A stretch of DNA of 64,000 nucleotides from Streptomyces sp. JJ38 (GTDB taxonomy: Bacteria > Actinomycetota > Actinomycetes > Streptomycetales > Streptomycetaceae): the NCBI RefSeq assembly GCF_019303475.1, contig NZ_JABLSI010000005.1, positions 99,453 to 163,452 of the forward strand. The letters are read 5' to 3'. Shown here one piece after another: positions 1-7,333 of the stretch (its first letter is position 1; each line of letters opens with the position of its first letter). A model generated the notes under the pieces. The model searched no databases and was not told the DNA's origin. It saw only the letters and a program-made list of their open reading frames with translations. A program made the translations under genes and the position numbers.

Positions 1-431
1 TGCTCCCACAGCGGGCGGACGAGCTCGAAGGACTCGCCGCCGTCCAGCGAGCGGAACAGCGCGGCGGGCTCGGTGCCGGCGTAGAAGACGTCGGGTTCGG
101 CGGTGCTGCCCGGGGTGAGCTGCCAGAGGCGTTCCAGGGAGGCGCCGGTGTCGTCCGGGAACCTCACCGCGGGGCGGCCTGGCTCGTGCCACGAGGCGCC
201 CAGGTCTCTCGAGGAGAACACGGACGGCCCCCAGTGCGCGCTGTCCCCGCCCACCAGCACTCGGGGACGGCCGGAGCGCGTGTCCAGCGTCAGGGCGGAA
301 ACAGCCTGGTCGGTGAAGTGCGTGCCGATCCGCTGCCAGCCGCCGCCCGGTGGGACCGGACGGGCGCCGGCCCGCCGCCGGAAGAGGAACAGGCCTTTGC
401 GCGTGCCGACGGCCAGCAGTACGTCAGTCAT
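1..431 (-). CDS. BNR/sialidase-like repeat protein (partial, 3' end outside window)
   Basis: Only the first 143 codons are visible; the gene continues past the left edge. The start is the ATG at 431, preceded by a GGAGG box about 8 nt upstream. The protein opens with MTDVLLAVGTRKGLFLF and then shows repeated Asp-box-like turns (SRDLGASW, SLDGGESF) separated by short beta-strands. These are the mark of WD40/YVTN/BNR-like beta-propellers related to exo-sialidases and photosystem assembly factor Ycf48. No signal peptide is seen, so it is probably cytoplasmic. Many such proteins are annotated glycosyl hydrolases without any known substrate, and I would not assign catalysis. It lies downstream of the Old Yellow Enzyme gene on the same strand but is separated from it by 157 nt containing a strong hairpin. 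Confidence 0.8.
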   Translation of the reverse strand, partial: MTDVLLAVGTRKGLFLFRRRAGARPVPPGGGWQRIGTHFTDQAVSALTLDTRSGRPRVLVGGDSAHWGPSVFSSRDLGASWHEPGRPAVRFPDDTGASLERLWQLTPGSTAEPDVFYAGTEPAALFRSLDGGESFELVRPLWE

Positions 432-460
432 CCGAGGACACCTCCGGGACGCCGTTGTCC

Positions 461-487
461 GTGCGTCTTCGGCTGCCGAAGGCGCAC
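461..487 (-). terminator. Hairpin, likely terminator of the Old Yellow Enzyme gene
   Basis: A 13-nt arm (461-473) and its near-perfect complement (475-487) are separated by one base, with one mismatch that becomes a G-U pair in one RNA. It lies about 100 nt past the stop of the gene at 589-1671 and just before the BNR-repeat gene. No U-tract follows, as is common in Streptomyces terminators. Confidence 0.5.
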
Positions 488-588
488 CGTGCGAACGCGC
501 GGAGCGAACGCCAGTTGCGCGGCGCGAACGTGTCGTCAGTGTGCACCCGGCCACTGACAACGGCGCCCCGGGTGGGTGTCCGGGCAGG

Positions 589-1671
589 TCAGGCGGCGCG
601 CCCGTACTGGACGGGGCCGGCGACGTGGTCGGCGCCGAGCTCGCGGGCCGCTCGGCGGGGCCACGAGGGCTCGCGCAGCAGCTGACGGCCCAGCAGGACC
701 GCGTCGGCCTCGCCGCCCGCGACGATCTTCTCCGCCTGCCCCGGCTCGGTGATCAGCCCGACGGCCGCGACCGGCAGCCCGGTCTCGGACCGCACCCGCG
801 TGGCGAAGGGGACCTGGTACCCGGGGCCGGTGGGGATGGACACGTTCGGCGCGTTGCCGCCGCTGGAGACGTCGAGCAGGTCGACGCCGTGCTGCCGCAG
901 CAGGGCGGCGAGGCGCACGGTGTCCGCCACGGTCCAGCCGCCGGGCTCCAGCCAGTCCGTCGCGGAGACGCGGAAGAACAGGGGCAGGTCCTCGGGCCAC
1001 ACCGCGCGGACCGCGTCCACCACCTCCAGAGCGAAGCGGACGCGATGGTCGAAGCTGCCGCCGTAGGCGTCCGTGCGGCGGTTGCTGTGCGGGGAGAGGA
1101 ACTCGCCGATGAGGTACCCGTGGGCGCCGTGGATCTCGACGACCCGGAACCCGGCGGTCAAGGCCCGGCGTGCGGAGTCGGCGAACTGCCCGACGATCTC
1201 CTGGATCTGCTCGACGGTCAGCTCGTGCGGCACCGGGTGGTCCTCGTCGAAGGGCACGGGGCTCGGGGCCGAGGGGAGCCACCCCTCAGCGTCCGGCCCG
1301 AGAGGCGCGCCGCCGCGCCAGGGCCTGTCGGTGGAGGCCTTGCGGCCGGCGTGGGCGAGCTGGATGCCCGGCACGGTGCCCTGCTCGGTGAGGAAGTCGG
1401 CGATGCGCCGCAGTCCCGCCGTCTGCTCGTCGTTCCACAGGCCGAGGTCGGCGGGGCTGATGCGGCCCTCGGGGCTGACGCCCGTGGCCTCCAGGAGGAT
1501 GAGGCCCGTCCCGCCCGTGGCGCGGGCGGCGTAGTGGGCGAAGTGCCAGTCGCCCGCCACGGACGTCAGTGGGCCCTGGGACGGGGCCGAGTACTGGCAC
1601 ATCGGAGCCATCCAGACCCGGTTCGGGATGGTGAGGGAACGCAGGGTGCAGGGCTCGAACAGGGCGCTCAC
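589..1671 (-). CDS. Old Yellow Enzyme family NADH:flavin oxidoreductase (YqjM/NamA type)
   Basis: This 360-residue protein is an FMN-dependent ene-reductase of the Old Yellow Enzyme superfamily; the YqjM/NamA subgroup reduces activated C=C bonds with NADPH. The N-terminus LTIPNRVWMAPMCQYSA is the classical FMN-binding start of the TIM barrel. QLAHAGRK carries the substrate-contacting region, and SPHSNRRTDAYGGS near residue 215 is the conserved loop binding FMN and active-site groups. The GTG start at 1671 has a GAGGAG box upstream. The gene diverges from an ArsR regulator, and the 101-nt spacer holds two identical palindromes, so it is probably repressed by that regulator and induced by an electrophile or metal. 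The physiological substrate cannot be read from sequence. Confidence 0.93.
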   Translation of the reverse strand: MSALFEPCTLRSLTIPNRVWMAPMCQYSAPSQGPLTSVAGDWHFAHYAARATGGTGLILLEATGVSPEGRISPADLGLWNDEQTAGLRRIADFLTEQGTVPGIQLAHAGRKASTDRPWRGGAPLGPDAEGWLPSAPSPVPFDEDHPVPHELTVEQIQEIVGQFADSARRALTAGFRVVEIHGAHGYLIGEFLSPHSNRRTDAYGGSFDHRVRFALEVVDAVRAVWPEDLPLFFRVSATDWLEPGGWTVADTVRLAALLRQHGVDLLDVSSGGNAPNVSIPTGPGYQVPFATRVRSETGLPVAAVGLITEPGQAEKIVAGGEADAVLLGRQLLREPSWPRRAARELGADHVAGPVQYGRAA

Positions 1672-1712
1672 GAAGACTCCTCAGGGGCGGTGTCGCGCTG
1701 GGTGGGCGCTCA

Positions 1713-1728
1713 TACGATAGTCGTCGTA
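1713..1728. promoter_or_regulatory. Operator copy 1, TACGA-N6-TCGTA
   Basis: Perfect 5-bp inverted arms TACGA (1713-1717) and TCGTA (1724-1728) with a 6-bp centre. The same arms and spacing recur at 1747-1762. It lies in the divergent promoter region between the ene-reductase and the ArsR gene, so it is the best candidate binding site for that regulator. Confidence 0.6.
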
Positions 1729-1746
1729 GTACGTTAGATGTCAAAC

Positions 1747-1762
1747 TACGATGGATCTCGTA
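1747..1762. promoter_or_regulatory. Operator copy 2, TACGA-N6-TCGTA
   Basis: Second copy of the palindrome, arms at 1747-1751 and 1758-1762. Its centre is 34 bp from the centre of copy 1. It ends 10 nt before the regulator's GTG start, a position where bound repressor would block transcription initiation or elongation. Confidence 0.6.
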
Positions 1763-1772
1763 CTATGGAGAC

Positions 1773-2132
1773 GTGACACCGACTTCCTCCCCGCCCTCAG
1801 CCGGCCGCGAGCTGGACCACCCGGACCGTACGGAGATCCGGCTGGAGCACGTGCTGCACGCCTTCGCCGATCCGATGCGGCTGGCCGTCGTCCGCCAGCT
1901 GGCGGACGGCCTGGCGGAGCAGCCCTGCTCCGCGCTGGAGCTGCCGGTGACCAAGTCCACCAGCACGCACCACTTCCGCGTCCTGCGGGAGAGCGGGGTG
2001 ATCCGCCAGACCTACCGGGGCACCGCCAAGCTCAACCGGCTGCGCCGCGACGACCTGGACGCGCTTTTCCCGGGCCTCCTCGACAGCGTGCTGGCGGCCG
2101 CCGCCGGATCCAACCCGCCGCGGGACGCCTGA
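1773..2132 (+). CDS. ArsR-family winged-helix transcriptional regulator
   Basis: A 119-residue protein in the size range of ArsR/SmtB repressors. LEHVLHAFADPMRLAVVRQLADG is the typical opening of the winged helix, and VTKSTSTHHFRVLRESGVI is the recognition helix with the H-F-R-V-L-R-E signature. There are no CxC or other clustered cysteines near the DNA-binding helix; a single Cys sits in QPCSALE. It may therefore sense something other than arsenite-type metals. The GTG start at 1773 follows GGAG. It diverges from the ene-reductase and is probably autoregulated through the two palindromes at 1713-1762. It converges tightly on the ferredoxin reductase gene, with 12 nt between the stop codons. 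Confidence 0.9.
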   Translation: MTPTSSPPSAGRELDHPDRTEIRLEHVLHAFADPMRLAVVRQLADGLAEQPCSALELPVTKSTSTHHFRVLRESGVIRQTYRGTAKLNRLRRDDLDALFPGLLDSVLAAAAGSNPPRDA

Positions 2133-2144
2133 GCGGACGCGCCG

Positions 2145-3512
2145 TCAGGCGCTCTGCCGGGCCGCCCGCAGCAGCCCGTCCCAGTCGGGGATCTTCACGG
2201 TGGTACGGGCCAGGGTGCTCCCGAGCCGCGCCTCCGCGGCCTCGATGCCCAGCCAGCCCGACCACGGCACCGGATGACGCCCTCCCGCGCTCAGCCGCAC
2301 GAGCGGGTCCTGCCCGGCGACGGGGCGGGCGGCGAGGGCCTCGGCGTCGGCCATCAGAGCCGTCACCGTCTCTTTGGCGCACGGCCGGTTGGTGCCGATC
2401 ACGCCGGTGGGGCCGCGCTTGATCCACCCGGCCACGTACTCGCCCGGAGAGGGGGCACCGTCCCGGAGCACCCGGCCGCTCTCGTTGGGGACGGTGCCGC
2501 TCGCCGCGTCGAAGGGCAGCCCCGTGAGGGGCACGCCCCGGTATCCCACCGAACGCAGCACCCACTGGGCCTCGACGTCCTCGAACTCGCCGGTGCCGGT
2601 CACCCCGCCGTGCCCGTCCGGGGCGGTGCGCTCGAAACGCACGGCGCGCACCGCGCCGCCCTCGGTGCCGAGAATCTCCACCGGTCGCAGGAAGAAACGC
2701 AGGTCGATCCGCGAGCCGGAGGGGAGCGCCGCCGGGTCGTCCGGCCGGCTCCAGCCCTCCAGCACCGCCAGATTCCGGCGCGCCGCGGCCGGCAGCTCCC
2801 CGGGGTCGCCGAGGGCGGGGTCGCGAGCCAGTTCCGACGCGTGTGCCGTGGTCCGCACGCCGGGCAGCGTGCCCAGCTCCCTCAGCTCCTTGGTGGTGAA
2901 CTTGGCCTGTGAGGGGCCGCGCCTCCCGACCACGTGCACCGTCCGGACCGGCCCGGTGGCGAGGGCGTCCAACGGTGTCTGCGGCATGTCCGTGGTGTGC
3001 AGCTCGGCCGCTCCGCGGACCAGCATCCTGGCCACATCCACGGCCACGTTGCCGACGCCGATCACCACGACCGAGCGGGCGGTGAGCGGGAAGCCGTCCC
3101 GGGCGTCCGGGTGTCCGCTGTACCAGGAGACGAAGTCCGTCGCCGAGCAGCTGCCGTCCAGGTCCTCTCCGGGGATGCCGAGCCGCCGGTCGGTGGCCGC
3201 GCCGACGCAGTACACCACGGCGTGGTACAGCTGACGCAGCTCCTCGGGCGCGACGCCACCCTCGCCGACGGGCACGTTCCCGATGAACCGCACCCGCGGA
3301 TCCTCCAGCACGCGCCGCAGGTTGGTCTGGAGCGACTTGATCTTCTCGTGGTCGGGTGCCACGCCGTAACGGACGAGGCCGTAGGGGCACGGCAGCCGGT
3401 CCAGGACATCCACCGCGAGCGTGGACGTGGGGTCCTGGTCCAGCAGTGCCTGCACGGTGTAGACACCACTGGGACCCGAGCCGACGACGGCAACGCGCTG
3501 GAGAGCACTCAC
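2145..3512 (-). CDS. fprA: FAD-dependent ferredoxin/adrenodoxin-type NADP reductase (FprA-like)
   Basis: 455 residues from the GTG at 3512, matching the usual length of mycobacterial FprA and mitochondrial adrenodoxin reductase. This start places the FAD-binding GSGPSG at residue 9 and has a GGGAG box about 9 nt upstream; the longer open frame to 3626 would add a non-conserved tail. Seen motifs: RVAVVGSGPSGVYTVQALL (FAD Rossmann fold), PYGLVRYGVAPDH (conserved in the family), and VVVIGVGNVAVDVARML (NADP fold). The enzyme passes electrons between NADPH and ferredoxins, commonly to supply P450s or Fe-S enzymes. No ferredoxin or P450 gene is adjacent, so its partner is unknown. Confidence 0.93.
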   Translation of the reverse strand: MSALQRVAVVGSGPSGVYTVQALLDQDPTSTLAVDVLDRLPCPYGLVRYGVAPDHEKIKSLQTNLRRVLEDPRVRFIGNVPVGEGGVAPEELRQLYHAVVYCVGAATDRRLGIPGEDLDGSCSATDFVSWYSGHPDARDGFPLTARSVVVIGVGNVAVDVARMLVRGAAELHTTDMPQTPLDALATGPVRTVHVVGRRGPSQAKFTTKELRELGTLPGVRTTAHASELARDPALGDPGELPAAARRNLAVLEGWSRPDDPAALPSGSRIDLRFFLRPVEILGTEGGAVRAVRFERTAPDGHGGVTGTGEFEDVEAQWVLRSVGYRGVPLTGLPFDAASGTVPNESGRVLRDGAPSPGEYVAGWIKRGPTGVIGTNRPCAKETVTALMADAEALAARPVAGQDPLVRLSAGGRHPVPWSGWLGIEAAEARLGSTLARTTVKIPDWDGLLRAARQSA

Positions 3513-3680
3513 GGCCGCGGTCTCCCTTCGCCTGGATACCTCCAGCATGGCACCGCGAAGGGCCGGACGGGAGACCGCTCGCGGCGCGGGAAACGGGCTT
3601 CGAGGCTCCGTTGCGGCCCGCTCCACCGGAATGTGGGCGCGCTTCGTGCAGGTCGGGCACGCGCCGCGGAGAGCCGCTGA

Positions 3681-4415
3681 CTACCGCCCGGGTGTGGCCT
3701 GTGGAGGGCCGTCGGGGCCGTCGGGGCCGTCGGGGCCGTCGGGGGCGCCCGGTTCCCCGCAGCGGCAGTCGCCGCGCACCAGCCGCAGCGGGCGGGACCC
3801 GCCCGGAGGTTCGTCGCCCGGGGGGTATCCGAGCCGCCAGTCCAGCCCGTACCGGCTGAACAGCTCGGCACGCAGCCGGGGCAGGGGCATCGGGATGCCG
3901 GGCAGCAGCGCGGCGACGACGGCGCCCATCAACAGGGCGCGCAGCAGCGGGTAGTCGGTGTCCAGGTCCGTCGAGCCGTAGCTCTCCATCGCACGGCGCA
4001 GCTCGGCCGCCAGCCGCTGCTGCTCCTCGCACTGGACGAAGCCCTCCTGCTGGAGTATGCCCGCCATGTGCGTCCGCATCAGGGTGGTATGCGTGCGGGT
4101 GAGCCCGAGGATGGCGTCGATCGCCCGCGCGAGCATCTCGCGGCCCGCGTCGGGACCGCTCGGTCGCGGCTCCGCGTCCAGGGCCGCGCTGAGCGTGCGG
4201 TGCATCAGGCGGTGCACGGCGGACTGGAGAAGCTGACGCTTGCCGGGGAAGTAGTACGAGATCAGCCCGCGCGCGGCTCCGGCCCGGCCCGCGATGTCGC
4301 CGAGCGTGGTGGCCTCGTAACCCCGATCGCCGACCAGCTCCACCGTCGCCTGGAGCAGCCGCTCGCGCGAGCGTCGGCGCAATTCTTCGTTGACCGAAGC
4401 GCTCCGAGGGGACAT
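3681..4415 (-). CDS. TetR-family transcriptional regulator
   Basis: 244 residues. The N-terminal TetR helix-turn-helix is clear: RRRSRERLLQATVELVGDRG, then ATTLGDIAGRAGAARGLISY with YYFPGKRQLL. The rest is the helical ligand-binding domain, whose ligand cannot be inferred. The C-terminus ends in a low-complexity GPDGPDGPDGPP tract encoded by a 9-bp tandem repeat. The ATG at 4415 has an AGGAG box 7 nt upstream. Upstream, a -10-like element (TATATT on this strand) is followed directly by the palindrome TGGCT-CCC-AGCCA, which suggests autorepression. A target gene is not obvious: the reductase downstream is separated by 168 nt and the peptidase upstream by a terminator. Confidence 0.9.
   Translation of the reverse strand: MSPRSASVNEELRRRSRERLLQATVELVGDRGYEATTLGDIAGRAGAARGLISYYFPGKRQLLQSAVHRLMHRTLSAALDAEPRPSGPDAGREMLARAIDAILGLTRTHTTLMRTHMAGILQQEGFVQCEEQQRLAAELRRAMESYGSTDLDTDYPLLRALLMGAVVAALLPGIPMPLPRLRAELFSRYGLDWRLGYPPGDEPPGGSRPLRLVRGDCRCGEPGAPDGPDGPDGPDGPPQATPGR
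3711..3746. repeat. Tandem 9-bp repeat inside the TetR gene
   Basis: Four consecutive copies of GTCGGGGCC, the last one with its final bases changed (GTCGGGGGC). On the coding strand it produces the GPDGPDGPD tail of the TetR protein. Because the unit is a multiple of three, copy-number changes would preserve the frame. Confidence 0.85.
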
Positions 4416-4435
4416 CCTGTAACTCCTGCGTTGAC

Positions 4436-4454
4436 TGGCTCCCAGCCAATATAC
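4436..4454 (-). promoter_or_regulatory. TetR promoter -10 with overlapping operator
   Basis: TGGCT (4436-4440), CCC and AGCCA (4444-4448) form a perfect palindrome. Immediately beside it the minus strand reads TATATT (4449-4454), a good -10 hexamer for the regulator. A further AGCCA half-site lies at 4457-4461. The layout fits a repressor blocking its own promoter. Confidence 0.55.
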
Positions 4455-4502
4455 TCAGCCAGGTGCGGGAGCATGCCTGGTCGGGTCTGCTCCCAGGGGG
4501 TT

Positions 4503-4535
4503 GGTCTCGGGCGACGCGGGGGATCGCCCGAGACC
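4503..4535 (-). terminator. Rho-independent-type hairpin downstream of the M56 peptidase gene
   Basis: Perfect 12-bp arms at 4503-4514 and 4524-4535 with a 9-nt loop. It is 108 nt past the peptidase stop and insulates it from the TetR promoter. No T-run is present on either side. Confidence 0.65.
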
Positions 4536-4642
4536 GGCCCCCGTCTTTCGTGTGGTCGTCGAGTGCCGCCGGGGCTTCCGCCCGGCTTTCCGTCGCCGCC
4601 CCACCACCGCCATCCGCCGTGGCGCTGCCGCTCAGCCGGGCC

Positions 4643-5596
4643 TCAGCCCAGTGCCCGCAGCCCGGGCACGAACGTCACCAGCAACGGGACGACGGGGATC
4701 AGCGAGGCCAGCGCGCTCACCCGGATCCGCCGGGCCACCGAGAGCCGCTCGGCAGGGCCGAGCAGCCGGTTCACCCGGTGCGGCAGGTGGTCGTGGTGTT
4801 CGGGCCCGCCGGAGCCGCCGGCGGTGAACACGCCCCGGTCCTCGTTGAGGCCCACCAGCGCCAGCGCGGTGGTCAGCCGCCCGCAGCGGCGGGACGCCAC
4901 ATCGTCGGCCGCCAGCTCCACCAGCCGGTGCATCTGCTGCCGGAAGGCCCGGTAGACGGGGACCCGGGGAAAGGCGGAGGCGAGTGCCGAGGAGCAGTAC
5001 AGCAACCAGTCGTGCCGGGCCCGCACGTGACCCTCCTCGTGAGCGAGGACGGCGGCCAGCTGCCGCCCCTCGAGACGCCTCAGGGCCCCTGTCGTGACCA
5101 CCAGCCGGGGGTCCGTGCCGGGCAGCCACCAGGCGTCGGGCCGCTCGGCCTCCAGCACCGTCAGCTGTCCGCCGCCGCTCTCCTCCTCACCCGGCAGCCG
5201 CGGCGAGCGGGTGCGCAGCTCCGCGCGTCGGGCGCGGCGGGCCGCCCGGGCGCCGAGCACCTCGCGCGTGAGCATCGCCGCCGTCCAGGCGCCGCACGCG
5301 AAGAGGGTGATGGCCAGCGCCGCCGCCCACGGGTCGCCCTCGCCGGAGAGCGCGTACGCCTCGATCACCTGCTGCGGGGCGGGAGCGAACACGTGCCCCC
5401 TGACTGCCTGCCAGGCCTCGGCGCCGCACAGGGCCATGGCCAGGACGCAGCACAGGAGGACGGCCGCCACGACGCACTGCCACACCCACAGGGCGAGCAC
5501 GGGTTCACGGTCGGCCCAGGAACTGCGGGCGAGGAGCCGCGGAGCCAGGGCCGCGGTCAGACCACCCAGCAGGATGAGCGCGAGCGCGACCGTCAT
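4643..5596 (-). CDS. M56/BlaR1-type membrane metallopeptidase
   Basis: 317 residues with a hydrophobic N-terminal segment (VALALILLGGLTAALAPRLL), a second (WVWQCVVAAVLLCCVLAMAL), a third near residues 95-115, and a last one at the C-terminus (SALASLIPVVPLLVTFV). The zinc motif HEEGH sits in VLAHEEGHVRARHDW, with ELAADD downstream as the likely third ligand region. Families with this layout (BlaR1/MecR1) cleave a repressor upon signal sensing. Here no penicillin-binding sensor domain and no BlaI/CopY gene is adjacent, so only integral-membrane zinc protease is supported. The ATG at 5596 is favoured because TACCCT lies exactly 6 nt upstream, a leaderless promoter; a GTG at 5602 is the alternative. 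Confidence 0.85.
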   Translation of the reverse strand: MTVALALILLGGLTAALAPRLLARSSWADREPVLALWVWQCVVAAVLLCCVLAMALCGAEAWQAVRGHVFAPAPQQVIEAYALSGEGDPWAAALAITLFACGAWTAAMLTREVLGARAARRARRAELRTRSPRLPGEEESGGGQLTVLEAERPDAWWLPGTDPRLVVTTGALRRLEGRQLAAVLAHEEGHVRARHDWLLYCSSALASAFPRVPVYRAFRQQMHRLVELAADDVASRRCGRLTTALALVGLNEDRGVFTAGGSGGPEHHDHLPHRVNRLLGPAERLSVARRIRVSALASLIPVVPLLVTFVPGLRALG

Positions 5597-5602
5597 GGGC
5601 AC

Positions 5603-5608
5603 AGGGTA
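5603..5608 (-). promoter_or_regulatory. -10 box of a leaderless promoter for the M56 peptidase
   Basis: Minus strand TACCCT, then six bases, then the ATG at 5596. No Shine-Dalgarno is present between box and start, so the mRNA would begin at or next to the start codon. A 6-bp inverted repeat TACGTC/GACGTA (5630-5635, 5650-5655) lies just upstream, near the expected -35 region. Confidence 0.5.
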
Positions 5609-5679
5609 AGACCGCGCACTACCGCTCGGTACGTCGGTGTCCCCGAAGTGACGTACACCTCACGGGCTCTGGCGGCCTC

Positions 5680-6198
5680 TCACCCCAGCACCATGGCGCA
5701 CATGGCCACCGTGAGCATCAGCCGGCAGGCCTCCGCCACCTCGGCCGTGCCCGACCCCGGCCGACCGGCGGGGGCCGGCAGCAGCCGGACGCCGCCGAGC
5801 ACGGCCCGGGCGCAGAAGTAGGCCAGCAGCGCACCGGCGACCGCGGGCGGGCCGCCGCCGTGCCCCGAGCCGAGCGGCAGCATCAGCCAGGCCATCGCGG
5901 CGGCCTCGATCAGATGGTGGAACTGGTGCGGGGCGCCCCGCAGCCCCAGCGTGAGCGCCCACAGGGCGAGGGCGCCGAAAACGGCGACGTGGGCGGCGTC
6001 GGGCAGCACGCCGCCCGGTATCGCCATCAGGGCCATCGCGAACCCCATCACCGCCTCGGCGGCGGCGGCCTCCGCGGGGCGCCGGCCGGCCTGCCGGGCG
6101 CCGGCCCGCACCGCCTGCCGGGCGCGGGCGAGGCAGAGGGCCCCTGCGAGCGCGCAGACGCCGGCCAGCAGCCAGCCGACCTGTGCCGGGACGTGCAT
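5680..6198 (-). CDS. DUF5134 family membrane protein
   Basis: 172 residues, almost entirely hydrophobic, with about five transmembrane segments: VGWLLAGVCALAGALCLA, EAVMGFAMALMAI, VAVFGALALWALTLGL, AVAGALLAYFCARAVL and the C-terminal LMLTVAMCAMVLG. The conserved histidine cluster HQFHHLIEAAAMAWLM in the middle is typical of DUF5134 and resembles copper- or haem-contacting His pairs, but no function is established. The start at 6198 (ATG) or 6204 (GTG) follows a GGAGGGA box. The gene lies upstream of the metallopeptidase on the same strand with a 77-nt gap containing that gene's own promoter, so the two need not be co-expressed. Confidence 0.82.
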   Translation of the reverse strand: MHVPAQVGWLLAGVCALAGALCLARARQAVRAGARQAGRRPAEAAAAEAVMGFAMALMAIPGGVLPDAAHVAVFGALALWALTLGLRGAPHQFHHLIEAAAMAWLMLPLGSGHGGGPPAVAGALLAYFCARAVLGGVRLLPAPAGRPGSGTAEVAEACRLMLTVAMCAMVLG

Positions 6199-6301
6199 GC
6201 CCACCGCTCCCTCCCGTCCCGGGGAGGCTGCCCGGCGCCGGAGCGGCGCACAGGGGGCGCACCGGCGCAGAGGGGGTGCTGGGCGGGAACGGCAGGCGGC
6301 G

Positions 6302-6694
6302 TCAGATGCCCGGCCGGTAGCGCAGGGGGTGGTCGTCGGGGATCTGGACGACGCACAGCCGCACCTCGTCCGGGGCCGCGACCCACATCTCCACCAGGCC
6401 CCAGGGCTCGCGCACCGGAGGGCGCAGGATCTCCACACCGCGCCCGGTCAGTTCCTCGTGCGCCTCTGCGGCGTCGGCCACCTGGAGCCACAGCCGCAGG
6501 CCCGGCGCGGACGGTTGCCCGGCACGGCCGGAGACCTCCAGGAAGCCGCCCCCGAGGAAGTACACCGTGCCGCGCTCCGGGCCGGTCCCGAACTCCCGTT
6601 GGACGGTGAGTCCGAGCCGGCGTCCGTAGTAGTCGCGGGCCTCTTCCGGGTCGGTCGGCCGCAGCAGCACCCTGCTGCTCAACACATGCACCAT
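6302..6694 (-). CDS. VOC-family (glyoxalase/bleomycin-resistance fold) protein
   Basis: 130 residues. The fold is indicated by SSRVLLRPTDPEEARDYYGRRLGL at the N-terminus (first beta-alpha-beta module) and EPWGLVEMWVAAPDEVRL in the second module, the common position of metal or substrate residues. VOC proteins include glyoxalases, dioxygenases and antibiotic-binding resistance proteins; nothing here picks one. Minus-strand TAGAGT ends 6 nt before the ATG at 6694, a leaderless promoter. The gene diverges from the GNAT gene at 6779 with 84 nt between starts. Confidence 0.85.
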   Translation of the reverse strand: MVHVLSSRVLLRPTDPEEARDYYGRRLGLTVQREFGTGPERGTVYFLGGGFLEVSGRAGQPSAPGLRLWLQVADAAEAHEELTGRGVEILRPPVREPWGLVEMWVAAPDEVRLCVVQIPDDHPLRYRPGI

Positions 6695-6700
6695 GCGGCG

Positions 6701-6706
6701 ACTCTA
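6701..6706 (-). promoter_or_regulatory. -10 box of leaderless VOC-gene promoter
   Basis: Minus strand TAGAGT, six bases, then ATG at 6694. No ribosome-binding site is visible in between. Confidence 0.5.
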
Positions 6707-6764
6707 GGGCTGCGGGCCCCGGGCGCGGGTCAGCCGCGGGCCCGCGGTCTCCCGGCGCGCCGGT

Positions 6765-6770
6765 TAGGCT
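6765..6770 (+). promoter_or_regulatory. -10 box of leaderless GNAT-gene promoter
   Basis: TAGGCT, then eight bases, then ATG at 6779. The spacing places the transcription start at or next to the A of the ATG. Confidence 0.55.
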
Positions 6771-6778
6771 CTCCGGTC

Positions 6779-7333
6779 ATGGATTGCGCACACTCCGCCC
6801 CGCTCGCGTTCCGGGAGGCCACCGAGGACGACGTCGAGCCGCTGGTCGCCCTCGTCGAGTCCGCCTACCGCGGTGAGGCCAGCCGGGTGGGCTGGACGAC
6901 CGAGGCCGACCTGCTGGACGGTCAGCGCACCGACCCGGACGGGGTGCGTGCGGTGCTCAAGGACCCGGAGAGCCGGGTGCTGGTCGCCGAGGCGGGCGGC
7001 GAGCTCGTCGCCTGCTGCCAGCTGGAGCGCCGCCCGGGGGCCGAGGGGGTGGCGGCCTACTTCGGGATGTTCGCGGTCCGGCCCGGGCTGCAGGGCGGCG
7101 GGCTGGGACGCCGGGTGCTGGCCGAGGCCGAGCGCACGGCGGCGGAGCTGTGGGGCGCCCGCGCCATGGAGATGACCGTCATCACACAGCGCGAGGACCT
7201 CATCGCCTGGTATGTGCGCCGCGGCTACACCAGGACGGGCCGGATGAGCCCGTTCCCGTACGGCGACGAGCGCTTCGGCCTGCCGCGCCGCCCCGACCTG
7301 CGCTTCGAGCTGCTGGTCAAGCCCCTGCGCTGA
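6779..7333 (+). CDS. GNAT-family N-acetyltransferase
   Basis: 184 residues. The GNAT core is visible: FREATEDDVEPLVALVESAYRG (motif C/D start), YFGMFAVRPGLQGGGLGRRVLAEAE (motif A, the acetyl-CoA pyrophosphate loop with Q-G-G-G-L-G-R), and LIAWYVRRGYTRTGRMSPFP (motif B). The substrate amine is unknown. The start is set by a leaderless promoter (TAGGCT at 6765-6770). Its last 17 bp overlap the 3' end of the convergent glycerophosphodiesterase gene. Confidence 0.88.
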   Translation: MDCAHSAPLAFREATEDDVEPLVALVESAYRGEASRVGWTTEADLLDGQRTDPDGVRAVLKDPESRVLVAEAGGELVACCQLERRPGAEGVAAYFGMFAVRPGLQGGGLGRRVLAEAERTAAELWGARAMEMTVITQREDLIAWYVRRGYTRTGRMSPFPYGDERFGLPRRPDLRFELLVKPLR

